In this document: piece by piece, positions 16,131 through 23,737 of the stretch
How the letters are laid out: every line of letters starts with the position of its first letter
Position numbering within the stretch: position 1 is the first letter of the stretch
NCBI GenBank assembly: GCA_017854775.1
Contig: JAFMHC010000018.1
Location: forward strand, 1-39,567
Reading direction: 5' to 3'
Origin: Gammaproteobacteria bacterium
GTDB taxonomy: Bacteria > Pseudomonadota > Gammaproteobacteria > Arenicellales > Arenicellaceae
Length of the DNA: 39,567 nucleotides
Translations under genes and position numbers: made by a program
Notes under the pieces: model-generated
Told to the model about the DNA's origin: nothing
The model's database searches: none
Seen by the model: the letters and a program-made list of their open reading frames with translations, nothing else

Positions 16131-16156
16131 GTGGCTGGTCAAAGCGAGCTGAAGTT

Positions 16157-17191
16157 ATGAACCAGTCGGATCAACTTATTTCCTTTGCTGAGGACCTTGC
16201 GGTGCTCCTCAATGCCGGCTCAGACCTTGATTCGGCCTTAGGCTTAATGGTTAGCTCACGATCCGAGAGCAGCTTAAAGCCAGTGCTATCGCAGATCAGG
16301 GGCAAGCTCAGGCAAGGAGTATTGCTGAGTTCGGCTCTACGGCAACACCCAGAAGTTTTTGACAACTATGTGGTTGCTATGGTTCGAAGTGGCGAAGCAT
16401 CTGGCCAGTTAGCGACTGCGCTAGAGCAACTTGCTCAGCAGTTAGAAAGCAGTCAAGAGCTAAAGAACCAGATCAATACTGCGCTGGTTTACCCCACTAT
16501 CTTGGCAGTTGCCATGACTCTCAGTCTCGCCTTGGTGCTGGGTGTTATTTTGCCAAAGCTGACCGGATTGTTTGAGTCCTTCGGCGGTGATCTTTCATTT
16601 TCCGCTAAGGCTTTGTTGGCAGTCGGGCAGTTTATGACGGCATGGGGGCAGACGATTTTATTTGTTGTTGCCGCTGCGATCATCGTGGCTTATCTATTGC
16701 AAGACCAGCTCAATACTAAACAGAGAATGCAGTCGCTGTTAGTGCGTGTGCCCTTTATACGGCGGCTTTTGAGTCAAATTGAATTTGCGCGATTTACCTC
16801 GACCTTGTCAAGTTTGCTGGCCTCAGGTTTATCGCAGACCGATGCCTTGGCGATTGCTGCTGAGAGTTTCCGGCAATTAAGTAATCGAGATCAAATTGAG
16901 CTGGCGATAAGCAAGATCAAAGAAGGTCAATCGCTTAGTAGCGCGATTAAGGCCGTAGAAGGTCTCGGCGACCTTTACGCTCACAGCATTGAAAGTGGCG
17001 AACGTGCTGGGCAATTACCGGCGACCTTGAATGTTCTGGCGCGACGCCTAGAGAAAGACTTTAGTCGACGCGCACAACGCTTGGCGTCGCTGGTCGAGCC
17101 AATTTTGATTCTTGCCTTAGGCTTAGTCATTGGACTAATTATCTATACCGTTTTTGCCGCCTTGCAAGGCATGGGAGACCTACCGTTGTGA
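16157..17191 (+). CDS. gspF: Type II secretion inner-membrane platform protein GspF
   Basis: The polytopic platform protein that couples GspE to the pseudopilus. It has two T2SF domains (about 5-130 and 205-330) with the repeated FAxxLAxLLxSGxxL pattern (FAEDLAVLLNAGSDL and FTSTLSSLLASGLSQ), the EASGQL-type sequence in each half (SGEASGQLATAL, SGERAGQLPATL), and three membrane segments (about 112-133, 160-181 and 313-336). At 344 residues it is shorter than the usual ~400, mainly lacking the N-terminal extension. It starts 26 bp after gspE and its stop overlaps the gspH GTG start. Confidence 0.95.
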   Translation: MNQSDQLISFAEDLAVLLNAGSDLDSALGLMVSSRSESSLKPVLSQIRGKLRQGVLLSSALRQHPEVFDNYVVAMVRSGEASGQLATALEQLAQQLESSQELKNQINTALVYPTILAVAMTLSLALVLGVILPKLTGLFESFGGDLSFSAKALLAVGQFMTAWGQTILFVVAAAIIVAYLLQDQLNTKQRMQSLLVRVPFIRRLLSQIEFARFTSTLSSLLASGLSQTDALAIAAESFRQLSNRDQIELAISKIKEGQSLSSAIKAVEGLGDLYAHSIESGERAGQLPATLNVLARRLEKDFSRRAQRLASLVEPILILALGLVIGLIIYTVFAALQGMGDLPL

Positions 17192-17613
17192 GTCTAGTGT
17201 CACACCCGCTAGGGCAACAGCAAAAAGGATTTACCTTGCTCGAAATATTGGTGGTATTGGCCTTATTAAGCCTCATTGTGAGCATGGTGCCGAGCGGCTT
17301 AATGGGGCTAAATGAGAGAGCCAATCATCAACTGTTGGTGCAAAAGGTAGTGGTTGCCGCAAGACAATGCAGCATCACCGCGCAGCAACAACAACGTTCG
17401 ATTGGCCTAGGGTCAGAGTCGTGTCCACTGCCAGCCGATACCGCAGAGCTAACGGTAAATGCCGAATCGTTACCGCTGTTTCATGCCGATGGCACTGCCA
17501 GCCACACGGCGCAAATTATTATTGGTGCAGCCGCGACAGCTGATCGCCGAGCTACGGTTGTGAAGATCGACAAGTTAACCGCTAATGTCAGCCTACAAAA
17601 CAGTGGGCAGTGA
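17188..17613 (+). CDS. gspH: Type II secretion pseudopilin, GspH-like
   Basis: A 141-residue pseudopilin with the prepilin-peptidase site G14-F15-T-L-L-E (Glu at mature +5) and a hydrophobic N-terminal helix (about 15-38). The following AARQCSITAQQQQRSIGL segment fits GspH. It lacks the Asn-Gly-Tyr-Pro and calcium-site features of the major pseudopilin GspG, which is why it is called H and not G. Two cysteines (about 68 and 79) could form a disulphide. The GTG start overlaps the gspF stop (GTGA). If no gspG exists elsewhere, this protein may have taken over the major role, but this cannot be judged here. Confidence 0.8.
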   Translation: MSLVSHPLGQQQKGFTLLEILVVLALLSLIVSMVPSGLMGLNERANHQLLVQKVVVAARQCSITAQQQQRSIGLGSESCPLPADTAELTVNAESLPLFHADGTASHTAQIIIGAAATADRRATVVKIDKLTANVSLQNSGQ

Positions 17614-17616
17614 GCG

Positions 17617-18114
17617 ATGAGTAAACTTAGTGGATCGCTGGCCAATGGTCGTCAATCTTCATCAGGTTTCACGCTGATCGAAGTGTTGGTCGCCTTGAGC
17701 ATTTTAGCCCTAGGTGTTGCCGGTGTTGCCAAACTGCGCCTTACGGCTTATCAACACATAGCACTGACTGAAGAGATTCAGCAGGCGAGTTACTTTGCTG
17801 ATACGCATTTAAGTTCGCTGGGGTTGCAAAAGTCTATTGCCTCCGGTTCTCAAACTGGGGAGTACGCGAGAGGCGAAAGTGTCGACGGTTATCCGTGGCA
17901 GTTGTTACTGACCCCGCTTGGTGATGACGCTTTGCAACCTGAGTCGATCTCCTTAAGCGACAAAGTTCGGCCGATAAGCGCCGATTTGTCGGTGTGGGTC
18001 GATCAAGGTGCGCGCGAGTTAAGGTTTCATACCTTGATATTGGCCGAGCCGCTCATCGAACCAGAGCAACCCTCGCTATCTCGACCCAAGTTTAAATTGG
18101 CAGCAACCAAGTGA
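17617..18114 (+). CDS. gspI: Type II secretion minor pseudopilin GspI
   Basis: A 165-residue minor pseudopilin of the tip complex. The leader peptide ends in SSG|FTLIEVLVALSILALG, with Glu at mature +5 and the VLVAL helix typical of GspI/PilV-type proteins. The GYPW-L beta-strand segment near residue 92 and the C-terminal RFHTLIL strand fit the GspI fold. It begins 3 bp after gspH and overlaps gspJ by 4 bp (GTGA), so translation is coupled. The assignment rests on the N-terminal signature, size and gene order H-I-J-K. Confidence 0.88.
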   Translation: MSKLSGSLANGRQSSSGFTLIEVLVALSILALGVAGVAKLRLTAYQHIALTEEIQQASYFADTHLSSLGLQKSIASGSQTGEYARGESVDGYPWQLLLTPLGDDALQPESISLSDKVRPISADLSVWVDQGARELRFHTLILAEPLIEPEQPSLSRPKFKLAATK

Positions 18115-18614
18115 GGGCTCCAACAAACCATACAAACGGCTTCACGTTAATTGAAATGGTGTTGGCGTTGAGTATTTTTAGCCTAATATTATTGATTGCC
18201 TATCAATCTATAGTGTCGAGTTCACAAGCCAAGCTGCGGGTGTCTAATGCCATTGATCAACAAAGCGAACGCCGCTCGGCGTATCGCACGCTAAGCAATG
18301 CAATCGACTCGCAAGCGAGTATTAGCGGTGATAGATATGCCATCGAATTTGATCTGTCTAGCGCCAACAGCCGGTGGCTAGAGGGCGCTGACCGCTTGCG
18401 CTTAGTGATTGCTGATGATCAAAGTCTATGGGCCTACGTTGATGACCAACAGCCCGGCTCACGTCTTTTAGGGTCGCTTGATCAGGCCGAGTTTAGTTTC
18501 GTTAATGATGGCCTAAGTCAGCCAAATTGGAATAATGTGTCACCGCCAAGCGCGATAGAGTTGAGCTGGAGCGAACAAGGCGTGTTGCAGCGCTGGAGGT
18601 TTAGCGCACAATGA
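18111..18614 (+). CDS. gspJ: Type II secretion minor pseudopilin GspJ
   Basis: A 167-residue minor pseudopilin. The cleavage site is TNG|FTLIEMVLALSIFSL, with Glu +5. The RRSAYRTLSNAIDSQ segment (about 44-58) and the terminal QRWRF are typical of GspJ/PilW-like proteins. It starts at GTG 18111 overlapping the gspI stop and overlaps gspK by 4 bp (ATGA). GspI, J and K form the tip of the pseudopilus. Confidence 0.88.
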   Translation: MRAPTNHTNGFTLIEMVLALSIFSLILLIAYQSIVSSSQAKLRVSNAIDQQSERRSAYRTLSNAIDSQASISGDRYAIEFDLSSANSRWLEGADRLRLVIADDQSLWAYVDDQQPGSRLLGSLDQAEFSFVNDGLSQPNWNNVSPPSAIELSWSEQGVLQRWRFSAQ

Positions 18615-19399
18615 CCAACCATAAGCGATGCTCAGCCTTTGCGATTTTTACGGTAATCATGTTGCTCGCGGTTATTAGCCTAATAAGCTTGGCTATGACT
18701 AATTTGTATCTCACCAATACGCGCGCGACCAGCTTGGATCTGCAACAACTTGAGGCGCAACACCTGCTCGATGCTGGCACCCGTTTTGCCGCATTGAGTT
18801 TGGCCTCACCGAGAGAAAAAGTCTCGGGCTCGGCGATTCCCTCTAAGCATCTTGTCTATTCGTCGCCCGCCGCTGATGTATTGATCGAAATACAAAATGA
18901 AGCCGGTTTTATCAGCATATTAACCGGCGATAAAGAACTACTAAGATCCGCCGTAGCAGCAAGCGGAGCCTCGCGACAAGACGTTGATGCGATAATTGAA
19001 TCACTTCAAGCTTTAAAAGAACCCGGCCGTGAGCCAAGTTATCGCAGGTTAAGGCAATTGCTGAGAGATAGCTCAATAGACACTCAGGCCTTGTTATCGG
19101 TGGCAAGCTTGCATAATAATCAGAAAGGGGTGCATCCCAGCGTGGCCACAGCGGCTGTGCTATCACTGCTGCCTAAGCTGTCTAAAGCGCAGCGCGAGCG
19201 GCTATTAGCCACACGCAACGATGACTCGCCGAGCTTGATCAGCAACCCTATCGAGAGTGATTACTTCAGCTCGACCATTTCGGCTTATTATCGAATTTCT
19301 GTATCGCTTGAGCTCAACGGTAGGCGCTATACGCGATTTCAGATCATTAAGATGATTAACCAGAAAGGGCGTTTGTATGAGGTTCAGGCAATTCTCTAG
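18611..19399 (+). CDS. gspK: Type II secretion minor pseudopilin GspK
   Basis: A 262-residue protein with an N-terminal pilin-type helix (about 9-31) and a large globular domain containing the helical Ser/Arg-rich segments of GspK (YRRLRQLLRD, RERLLATRNDD). As usual for GspK there is no Glu at mature position 5. The residue before the helix is Ala (CSAFAIFTVIML) instead of the standard Gly, so the prepilin-peptidase site is unusual. It is somewhat shorter than typical GspK. The start overlaps the gspJ stop. A gap of 108 bp before gspL suggests either a pause in the operon or an extra promoter. Confidence 0.85.
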   Translation: MTNHKRCSAFAIFTVIMLLAVISLISLAMTNLYLTNTRATSLDLQQLEAQHLLDAGTRFAALSLASPREKVSGSAIPSKHLVYSSPAADVLIEIQNEAGFISILTGDKELLRSAVAASGASRQDVDAIIESLQALKEPGREPSYRRLRQLLRDSSIDTQALLSVASLHNNQKGVHPSVATAAVLSLLPKLSKAQRERLLATRNDDSPSLISNPIESDYFSSTISAYYRISVSLELNGRRYTRFQIIKMINQKGRLYEVQAIL

Positions 19400-19507
19400 A
19401 GCTGTGTTTCTCTCTCAACCTTGGTCGACAAATTAGTTATATTCATTGCTCGGCAAGCTAGTTACACTAATCGTCTAAATTTGTTGTTAAACGCGTTTCG
19501 ATAATCT

Positions 19508-20458
19508 ATGTCACATACTGATAACCCAGTCTTAGGTTTTTTTGCTTGGTGGAAGCAAGGCTTGCTGAGTCCCCTTCCTAAGGCAGAAGTGGTCAGAGTT
19601 GTATTGACGGTGGTCGACAATGTTGTCTGTGATTCAGCCGGTCAAACGCTTAACCAAGGTGAAATCGATCAGCTTGGCAAAAGCGCGGATCTCTATCTTT
19701 TTGTCGCCCCCGAAAAAGTCATGTCTAGACGCATTTTCGACGCCCAAAAAGGCTTGTCGCTATCCGCCATCGCCGAAGAAGTTCTGCCGTTTGATGCAAG
19801 CGAACTTATTGTTGCCCTAGATGTTGCCCAAGGCGATGATCAAGACCAACTCCATTGTATTGTCAGGTCTGAACTAGTCGAACCGTTATCAATATGTAAA
19901 GTTAGCGGTTTAGTCTGCTCCGGCGTCGCCTTCGATGTGTCAGAACAGCGGCTATTCGCACGCTTAGATGACCAACCTTTGGTGAGCGAAGCGAAAATAC
20001 CAAAATACTCGTTGCTGGCGTTGTTATTGCTGGTCATCGGCTTGTTGATTAGCACGGCGTATCTCTCTCGTTCTGAAAGCCAAAAAAGCAAAGCACTCGC
20101 CAGTCAACTAAGCCAATTGCGGGAGCAAGTACATGGGGCGCAGGCCGATGGAGTAACAACAAAATCGATTAAGCAGCTAATTGAAACGCGAGATGCCGAG
20201 CAAATCATTGCCACCTTAACGGCTATCGCTGAGTCTTTACCCGAAGCCGCGATTGTTGATCAATTAATACTCTCAGACAACGAATTAGTGATCGACGCTA
20301 ACGCGGTAAGTGCTACCCAAGTGCAGGCCAATTTAGATTCCTCAGGGGCCTTCGAAGCAAGCGAGTTTATCAGTACGATATCGCGTAGTGCCAGCGATGA
20401 CCGAGAGCGATTTAGGCTTAAGGCAAGTATCAGTGAGGCGCGTAAATATGACGATTAA
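19508..20458 (+). CDS. gspL: Type II secretion inner-membrane protein GspL
   Basis: A 316-residue bitopic protein. The cytoplasmic actin-like GspL domain is about 25-160, although degenerate. A single membrane helix lies at about 167-186 (LLALLLLVIGLLISTAYL), followed by a coiled-coil stretch (about 190-215) and a small periplasmic ferredoxin-like domain (about 230-310). GspL anchors the GspE ATPase to the membrane and partners GspM. Identification rests on topology, size and its position directly before gspM, since sequence conservation in GspL is low. The stop overlaps gspM by 11 bp. Confidence 0.82.
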   Translation: MSHTDNPVLGFFAWWKQGLLSPLPKAEVVRVVLTVVDNVVCDSAGQTLNQGEIDQLGKSADLYLFVAPEKVMSRRIFDAQKGLSLSAIAEEVLPFDASELIVALDVAQGDDQDQLHCIVRSELVEPLSICKVSGLVCSGVAFDVSEQRLFARLDDQPLVSEAKIPKYSLLALLLLVIGLLISTAYLSRSESQKSKALASQLSQLREQVHGAQADGVTTKSIKQLIETRDAEQIIATLTAIAESLPEAAIVDQLILSDNELVIDANAVSATQVQANLDSSGAFEASEFISTISRSASDDRERFRLKASISEARKYDD

Positions 20459-21362
20459 TCGCCACGTCACCCTAGCTTACTTATTATTGCTCGTCACGCT
20501 AGGGCTGTTAGTGAAATTTCTCGCATTGCCAATAGTGGCGAATCTAAGCTCACAACAAAAAGCTAATCAAGCACTGCAGAATGAGATGCTTGCATTGCAA
20601 CTTCAGCGGCAAAAGACCGAGCAAAATTACGCCTCTATAGCGCTCGAAACAAAAGCCATGCTCGAATCGGGTGTGCTGGTCTACTCAGCAAAAGCGAGTG
20701 ACGCAGGGCACCGACTACAAGAACAAATAAAAGCAGTTTTACAAGCTGATGCCGTGACGATATCGCAGTTACGACCGAGCAATGAAGCGCTCTCCGGCGG
20801 TCTATCGAAAAGCCGTTTGGAGATAAATTTTCAAGTGCCCGCTGAGTCTTTAAAGGGCGTATTAACGACGCTGTCAGAGAGTCGACCCAAGCTGCATATC
20901 GAGCTGATTAGCTTGCGTAGTAATGAGAAATATTTAATTAATGCACAGACTAGCTCGCGCACTAATACGAACAATAGCTTAGAAGTAAATTTGGGCGTCG
21001 CCATGTGGTACACCAACGATACTTCATTTGCTAATACTGATGCATTAGCGTTGTCGACGGATTCTGCTGGCGTTATCAAGGCGTCTAACTTGGTTAACTC
21101 AGAGACAAACATCTTAGCCGGTTTGTTCGATCAAAATGCGCGGTCTCGCTTCAGATCGCCGAGCCTCAAACACTATCGCCTCGCCGCGATTAATATCTCA
21201 CAGACCTCGCGTATAGCCATCATAGCCAACAGTTCGGGTGGCAAAATACGCAGGCTCGAGACTGGCGATATGCTAGATGCCTGGCGGGTTGAGGCGATAG
21301 ACTCAAGCGGCGTTAGTTTGAAGATTGGCGATCGACAGGAAACATTGAGTCTATCGCCCTAG
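20448..21362 (+). CDS. gspM: GspM with a C-terminal GspC-like HR domain
   Basis: Starting at ATG 20448 (GAGGCG about 8 nt upstream; an earlier start at 20388 would run deep inside gspL) gives 304 residues. A membrane helix (about 8-30), a coiled coil (about 33-65) and a ferredoxin-like periplasmic domain (about 70-165) match GspM. After a Ser/Asn/Thr-rich linker (about 170-230), the last ~70 residues (HYRLAAINI, RIAIIAN, LETGDMLDAWRVEAI, GVSLKIG, ETLSL) match the pattern of the GspC/PilP HR domain, which contacts secretin N domains. No separate gspC is present, so this looks like a GspM-GspC fusion without a PDZ domain. GspM identity is likely; the HR call is by pattern only. Confidence 0.75.
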   Translation: MTINRHVTLAYLLLLVTLGLLVKFLALPIVANLSSQQKANQALQNEMLALQLQRQKTEQNYASIALETKAMLESGVLVYSAKASDAGHRLQEQIKAVLQADAVTISQLRPSNEALSGGLSKSRLEINFQVPAESLKGVLTTLSESRPKLHIELISLRSNEKYLINAQTSSRTNTNNSLEVNLGVAMWYTNDTSFANTDALALSTDSAGVIKASNLVNSETNILAGLFDQNARSRFRSPSLKHYRLAAINISQTSRIAIIANSSGGKIRRLETGDMLDAWRVEAIDSSGVSLKIGDRQETLSLSP

Positions 21363-21471
21363 TAGTTAGCCGCATTAACTGTAAGAGCTTGAATTAAATC
21401 TGGCGCCATACATCCAGAGGTTAGATGAAGTCAGATCATTGGCTTTTTAGCATAATCAAATGACTGTCTTT

Positions 21472-21938
21472 TTAATCGTCTTCGCCTTTATTCTTTAATC
21501 TAATTGCTTGCCAATTAGCCAAAGCCGTTTTCGTATCAGGATGCACTTCACCGAGAACGCGCTGATTGATTTCAAGAGCTTTACCAAGCAACAACATTGC
21601 TTCAGAAAATCTCCCGAGTGCCTTGAGTACTAACCCTGCGTTAGTTAAATACGTGGCGTTATCAGAGATTAAGTGTGTTGCACGCAATGCATGAGTCAGC
21701 TCATCTTGTCGTTTGCGATCAGGCTTCTTTGATAAGCCGCTTCGGCGGCCGCTTGTATTGCACCCTCGGTATCGTGTTCAACTTGGGCAAAAATTTGATC
21801 CGCTTTCTTGTGCTTACCTTTCATTAGTGCCTTATTGGCCGTCTTGAAATAGTGATCCGGAATTTGCTTATCTTTTTCTTCCAGTTGTTTGATTCGCTAT
21901 TTTAGATAGTCAATATATTGCTCGAAAGAGATGCCCAT
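21472..21938 (-). pseudogene. Decayed TPR (kinesin-light-chain-like) protein remnant
   Basis: From ATG 21938 the minus strand reads MGISFEQYIDYLK, then TAG (21899-21897). The same frame continues as a Lys-rich helical segment up to AAAEAAYQR and ends at TGA (21698-21696). Overlapping it, another frame continues as KRQDELTHAL and then a TPR unit (DNATYLTNAGLVLKALGRF...LGEVHPDTKTALANW) to the stop at 21474. The pieces join into one sensible helical/TPR protein if one stop and one frameshift are repaired. GDIIMGISFEQY resembles the linker before TPR repeats in bacterial STAND/TPR proteins. It abuts the LysR 3' end and is truncated after one TPR unit. A 71-residue protein could still be made from TTG 21687. 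Confidence 0.6.
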
Positions 21939-21951
21939 GATGATATCGCCT

Positions 21952-22833
21952 TCACCCGAATTCTATCACCAAGTGATCGATCAACTTTCTTATCCTAGCG
22001 GTTAAATGGCGGGCCGAAGGGTACACGGCGTATAAGACAAATTCGCTTGCCATATTGTCTTCAAACAACAACACCAACTCACCTCTCTTAACAAAGGGTT
22101 CAACTGTATAGAGGGGGCAACGACCAATGCCTAAGCCACCCGCTGCCATATTCGCCACAGCATACGGGGAATTTGCGGTAAACGATCCGCTAACACGAAA
22201 CTTTTCTGCTTTTCCGTCGATACTAAACTGCCAATGTTCTGGGTCCGCGGATGATGTTTGTATCAAACAATTATGTGTCGACAATGCACTTGGGTGAAGC
22301 GGCTCACCATGAGTACGAATGTAGTCTGGTGAGGCAAACACCGCTAGTCGCATAGTCAGCAACTTCCGGGCAATAAGAGTGGAGTTTTGCAGTGGGCCAA
22401 AACGAATAGCGAGATCAAAACCGCCGTCAAGTATGTCGACGTGCCGATCTGAAAGGTCGAGCATAATAGAGACTTTGGGATGCGCCATTTGGAATGGCCG
22501 AATCGCTTTGACCAGTTCCCCCGAGCCAAATCCGGTCGGCGCCGTAATGCGAATAGGCCCTGCTAATTCAGATTGTCGCTCCTGCACCAATCCTTCTAAC
22601 TCATCAAATTGATCAAGCAATAATACACAGCGATCAAAATATGCGAGCCCCGTATCACTCAAAGCCACGCGTCGAGTGGTGCGATGAAAGAGCTGTGCTC
22701 CCAAACGTGATTCTAGTTGTCGTACATGTTTACTTGCCAAATTGGTGCTAATACCTAACTGCTTTGCCCCAGCTGTAAACGACTTTTGCCCAGCTACAGC
22801 CACAAAAATACGCATACTCTCGATCGTATCCAC
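21952..22833 (-). CDS. LysR-family transcriptional regulator
   Basis: A 293-residue LysR-type regulator. The winged HTH (about 1-60) reads MDTIESMRIFVAVAGQKSFT, AGAKQLGISTNLASKHVRQLE, RLGAQLFHRTTRRVALSDTG. The effector-binding domain (about 90-290) contains GPIRITAPTGFGSGELV and the LDLSDRHVDILDGGFDLAIRFG motif typical of the subgroup that controls a divergent reductase or GST gene. The gene is divergent from the GST gene with two inverted repeats between the starts, so it most likely regulates GST and the downstream oxidoreductase as well as itself. The inducer is unknown. Confidence 0.95.
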   Translation of the reverse strand: MDTIESMRIFVAVAGQKSFTAGAKQLGISTNLASKHVRQLESRLGAQLFHRTTRRVALSDTGLAYFDRCVLLLDQFDELEGLVQERQSELAGPIRITAPTGFGSGELVKAIRPFQMAHPKVSIMLDLSDRHVDILDGGFDLAIRFGPLQNSTLIARKLLTMRLAVFASPDYIRTHGEPLHPSALSTHNCLIQTSSADPEHWQFSIDGKAEKFRVSGSFTANSPYAVANMAAGGLGIGRCPLYTVEPFVKRGELVLLFEDNMASEFVLYAVYPSARHLTARIRKLIDHLVIEFG

Positions 22834-22856
22834 AAGCGTTCCTCATCGTCAGCTCT

Positions 22857-22887
22857 AAATATTGTCTCTATTTTGGAGATAATATTT
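22857..22887. promoter_or_regulatory. Probable LysR operator, site 1
   Basis: AAATATTGTCTC (22857-22868) and GAGATAATATTT (22876-22887) form 12-bp arms with one mismatch and a 7-nt spacer, 24 bp upstream of the lysR start. The position fits an autoregulatory LysR recognition site. The ATTGTCT core recurs in site 2. Confidence 0.55.
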
Positions 22888-22889
22888 AA

Positions 22890-22906
22890 ACAATATAGCG
22901 TATTGT
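22890..22906. promoter_or_regulatory. Probable LysR operator, site 2
   Basis: ACAATA (22890-22895), 5 nt, TATTGT (22901-22906): a perfect 17-bp palindromic element 3 bp after site 1 and 67 bp before the GST start. Together they resemble the paired recognition and activation sites of LysR regulators. Confidence 0.5.
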
Positions 22907-22973
22907 CTTTAAATCAATCAAGGCCTATTGTTTCTCACGATACAAATCATTCACTATCTTAGAGGAACCCACT

Positions 22974-23594
22974 ATGTCTAATGCCATTCGAATTCACAGT
23001 TTCCCACTGTCCGGCCATTCTCATCGAGTAGAGTTATTTGCTAGCGTCGCGGGCATAGCGCACCAAATCATTCATGTTGATCTTGTTGCGGGTGAACATA
23101 AACAAGCGCCATTTTTAGCCCTTAACCCTTTGGGTGTGGTGCCGGTTATTGAAGACGGTGATGTCGTTGTTCACGATTCGATATCGATTCTTATTTACTT
23201 AGCGCGCAAGTATGCGCCATCGTTTATCCCTCAAGACCTGCAGCAAGAAGCCGAAATGCATCGGTTTCTTGCGATGTCTGCTGGTGAAATTTCTTATGGC
23301 CCAGGCGTTGCGAGATTAATTAATGTGTTCAATTCGCAATCCGATCCAGTGGTGGCTAAAGCCACTGCCGAAAAAGCCCTAACAAAACTGGAACAACAAC
23401 TAACTGGCCGCGACTTTTTGGTAGCCAATAAAATCAGCTTAGCTGACTTTGCTATATACAGTTACGTCGCCCATGCGCCTGAAGGCGATGTGTCATTAGA
23501 ACCCTATGCAAATGTACGTCGGTGGCTGACAAACATTGAAAGCCTAAAGGGCTTTATCCCCATGCAAGCCACCAGAGTTGGTTTGGCCGCATAA
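22974..23594 (+). CDS. Glutathione S-transferase family protein
   Basis: A 206-residue cytosolic GST. The N-terminal thioredoxin-like domain (about 5-82) has the cis-Pro signature NPLGVVPVIEDGD and the glutathione-binding HDSISILIYLARKY. The helical C-terminal domain is about 90-200, with the DFLVANKISLADFAIYSYV hydrophobic-core motif. It likely conjugates or reduces electrophilic substrates. AGAGGA is 9 nt before the ATG. It is divergent from the LysR gene and 143 bp upstream of a PNPOx/ferredoxin-reductase fusion on the same strand; the trio is a common detoxification-type neighbourhood. The substrate cannot be told from sequence. Confidence 0.94.
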   Translation: MSNAIRIHSFPLSGHSHRVELFASVAGIAHQIIHVDLVAGEHKQAPFLALNPLGVVPVIEDGDVVVHDSISILIYLARKYAPSFIPQDLQQEAEMHRFLAMSAGEISYGPGVARLINVFNSQSDPVVAKATAEKALTKLEQQLTGRDFLVANKISLADFAIYSYVAHAPEGDVSLEPYANVRRWLTNIESLKGFIPMQATRVGLAA

Positions 23595-23737
23595 ACCTGA
23601 TTTTGCTGCCTGAGTTTTGCCACATAGCTTGCCGATCAAAGGCAAATGCACCGCGATGTAGCTTCGCGAGTGCGTCGTGGAGAGGCTTAAGCAACAAACA
23701 CCCAGAGCTTACGAGTTAACCCTGAGAGGTCTACATA

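Noticed and set aside
17188-17613. Calling this pseudopilin GspG
   Set aside because: It lacks the C-terminal features of the major pseudopilin and sits directly before gspI-J-K, so GspH fits better.
19433-19471. TTAGTTATATTCAT / CTAGTTACACTAAT direct repeats before gspL
   Set aside because: Only 10 of 14 positions match, in an AT-rich spacer; too weak to call an element.
20388-20447. Upstream extension of the GspM gene to 20388
   Set aside because: It would overlap gspL by 71 bp, and the membrane helix and GAGGCG ribosome-binding site both point to ATG 20448.
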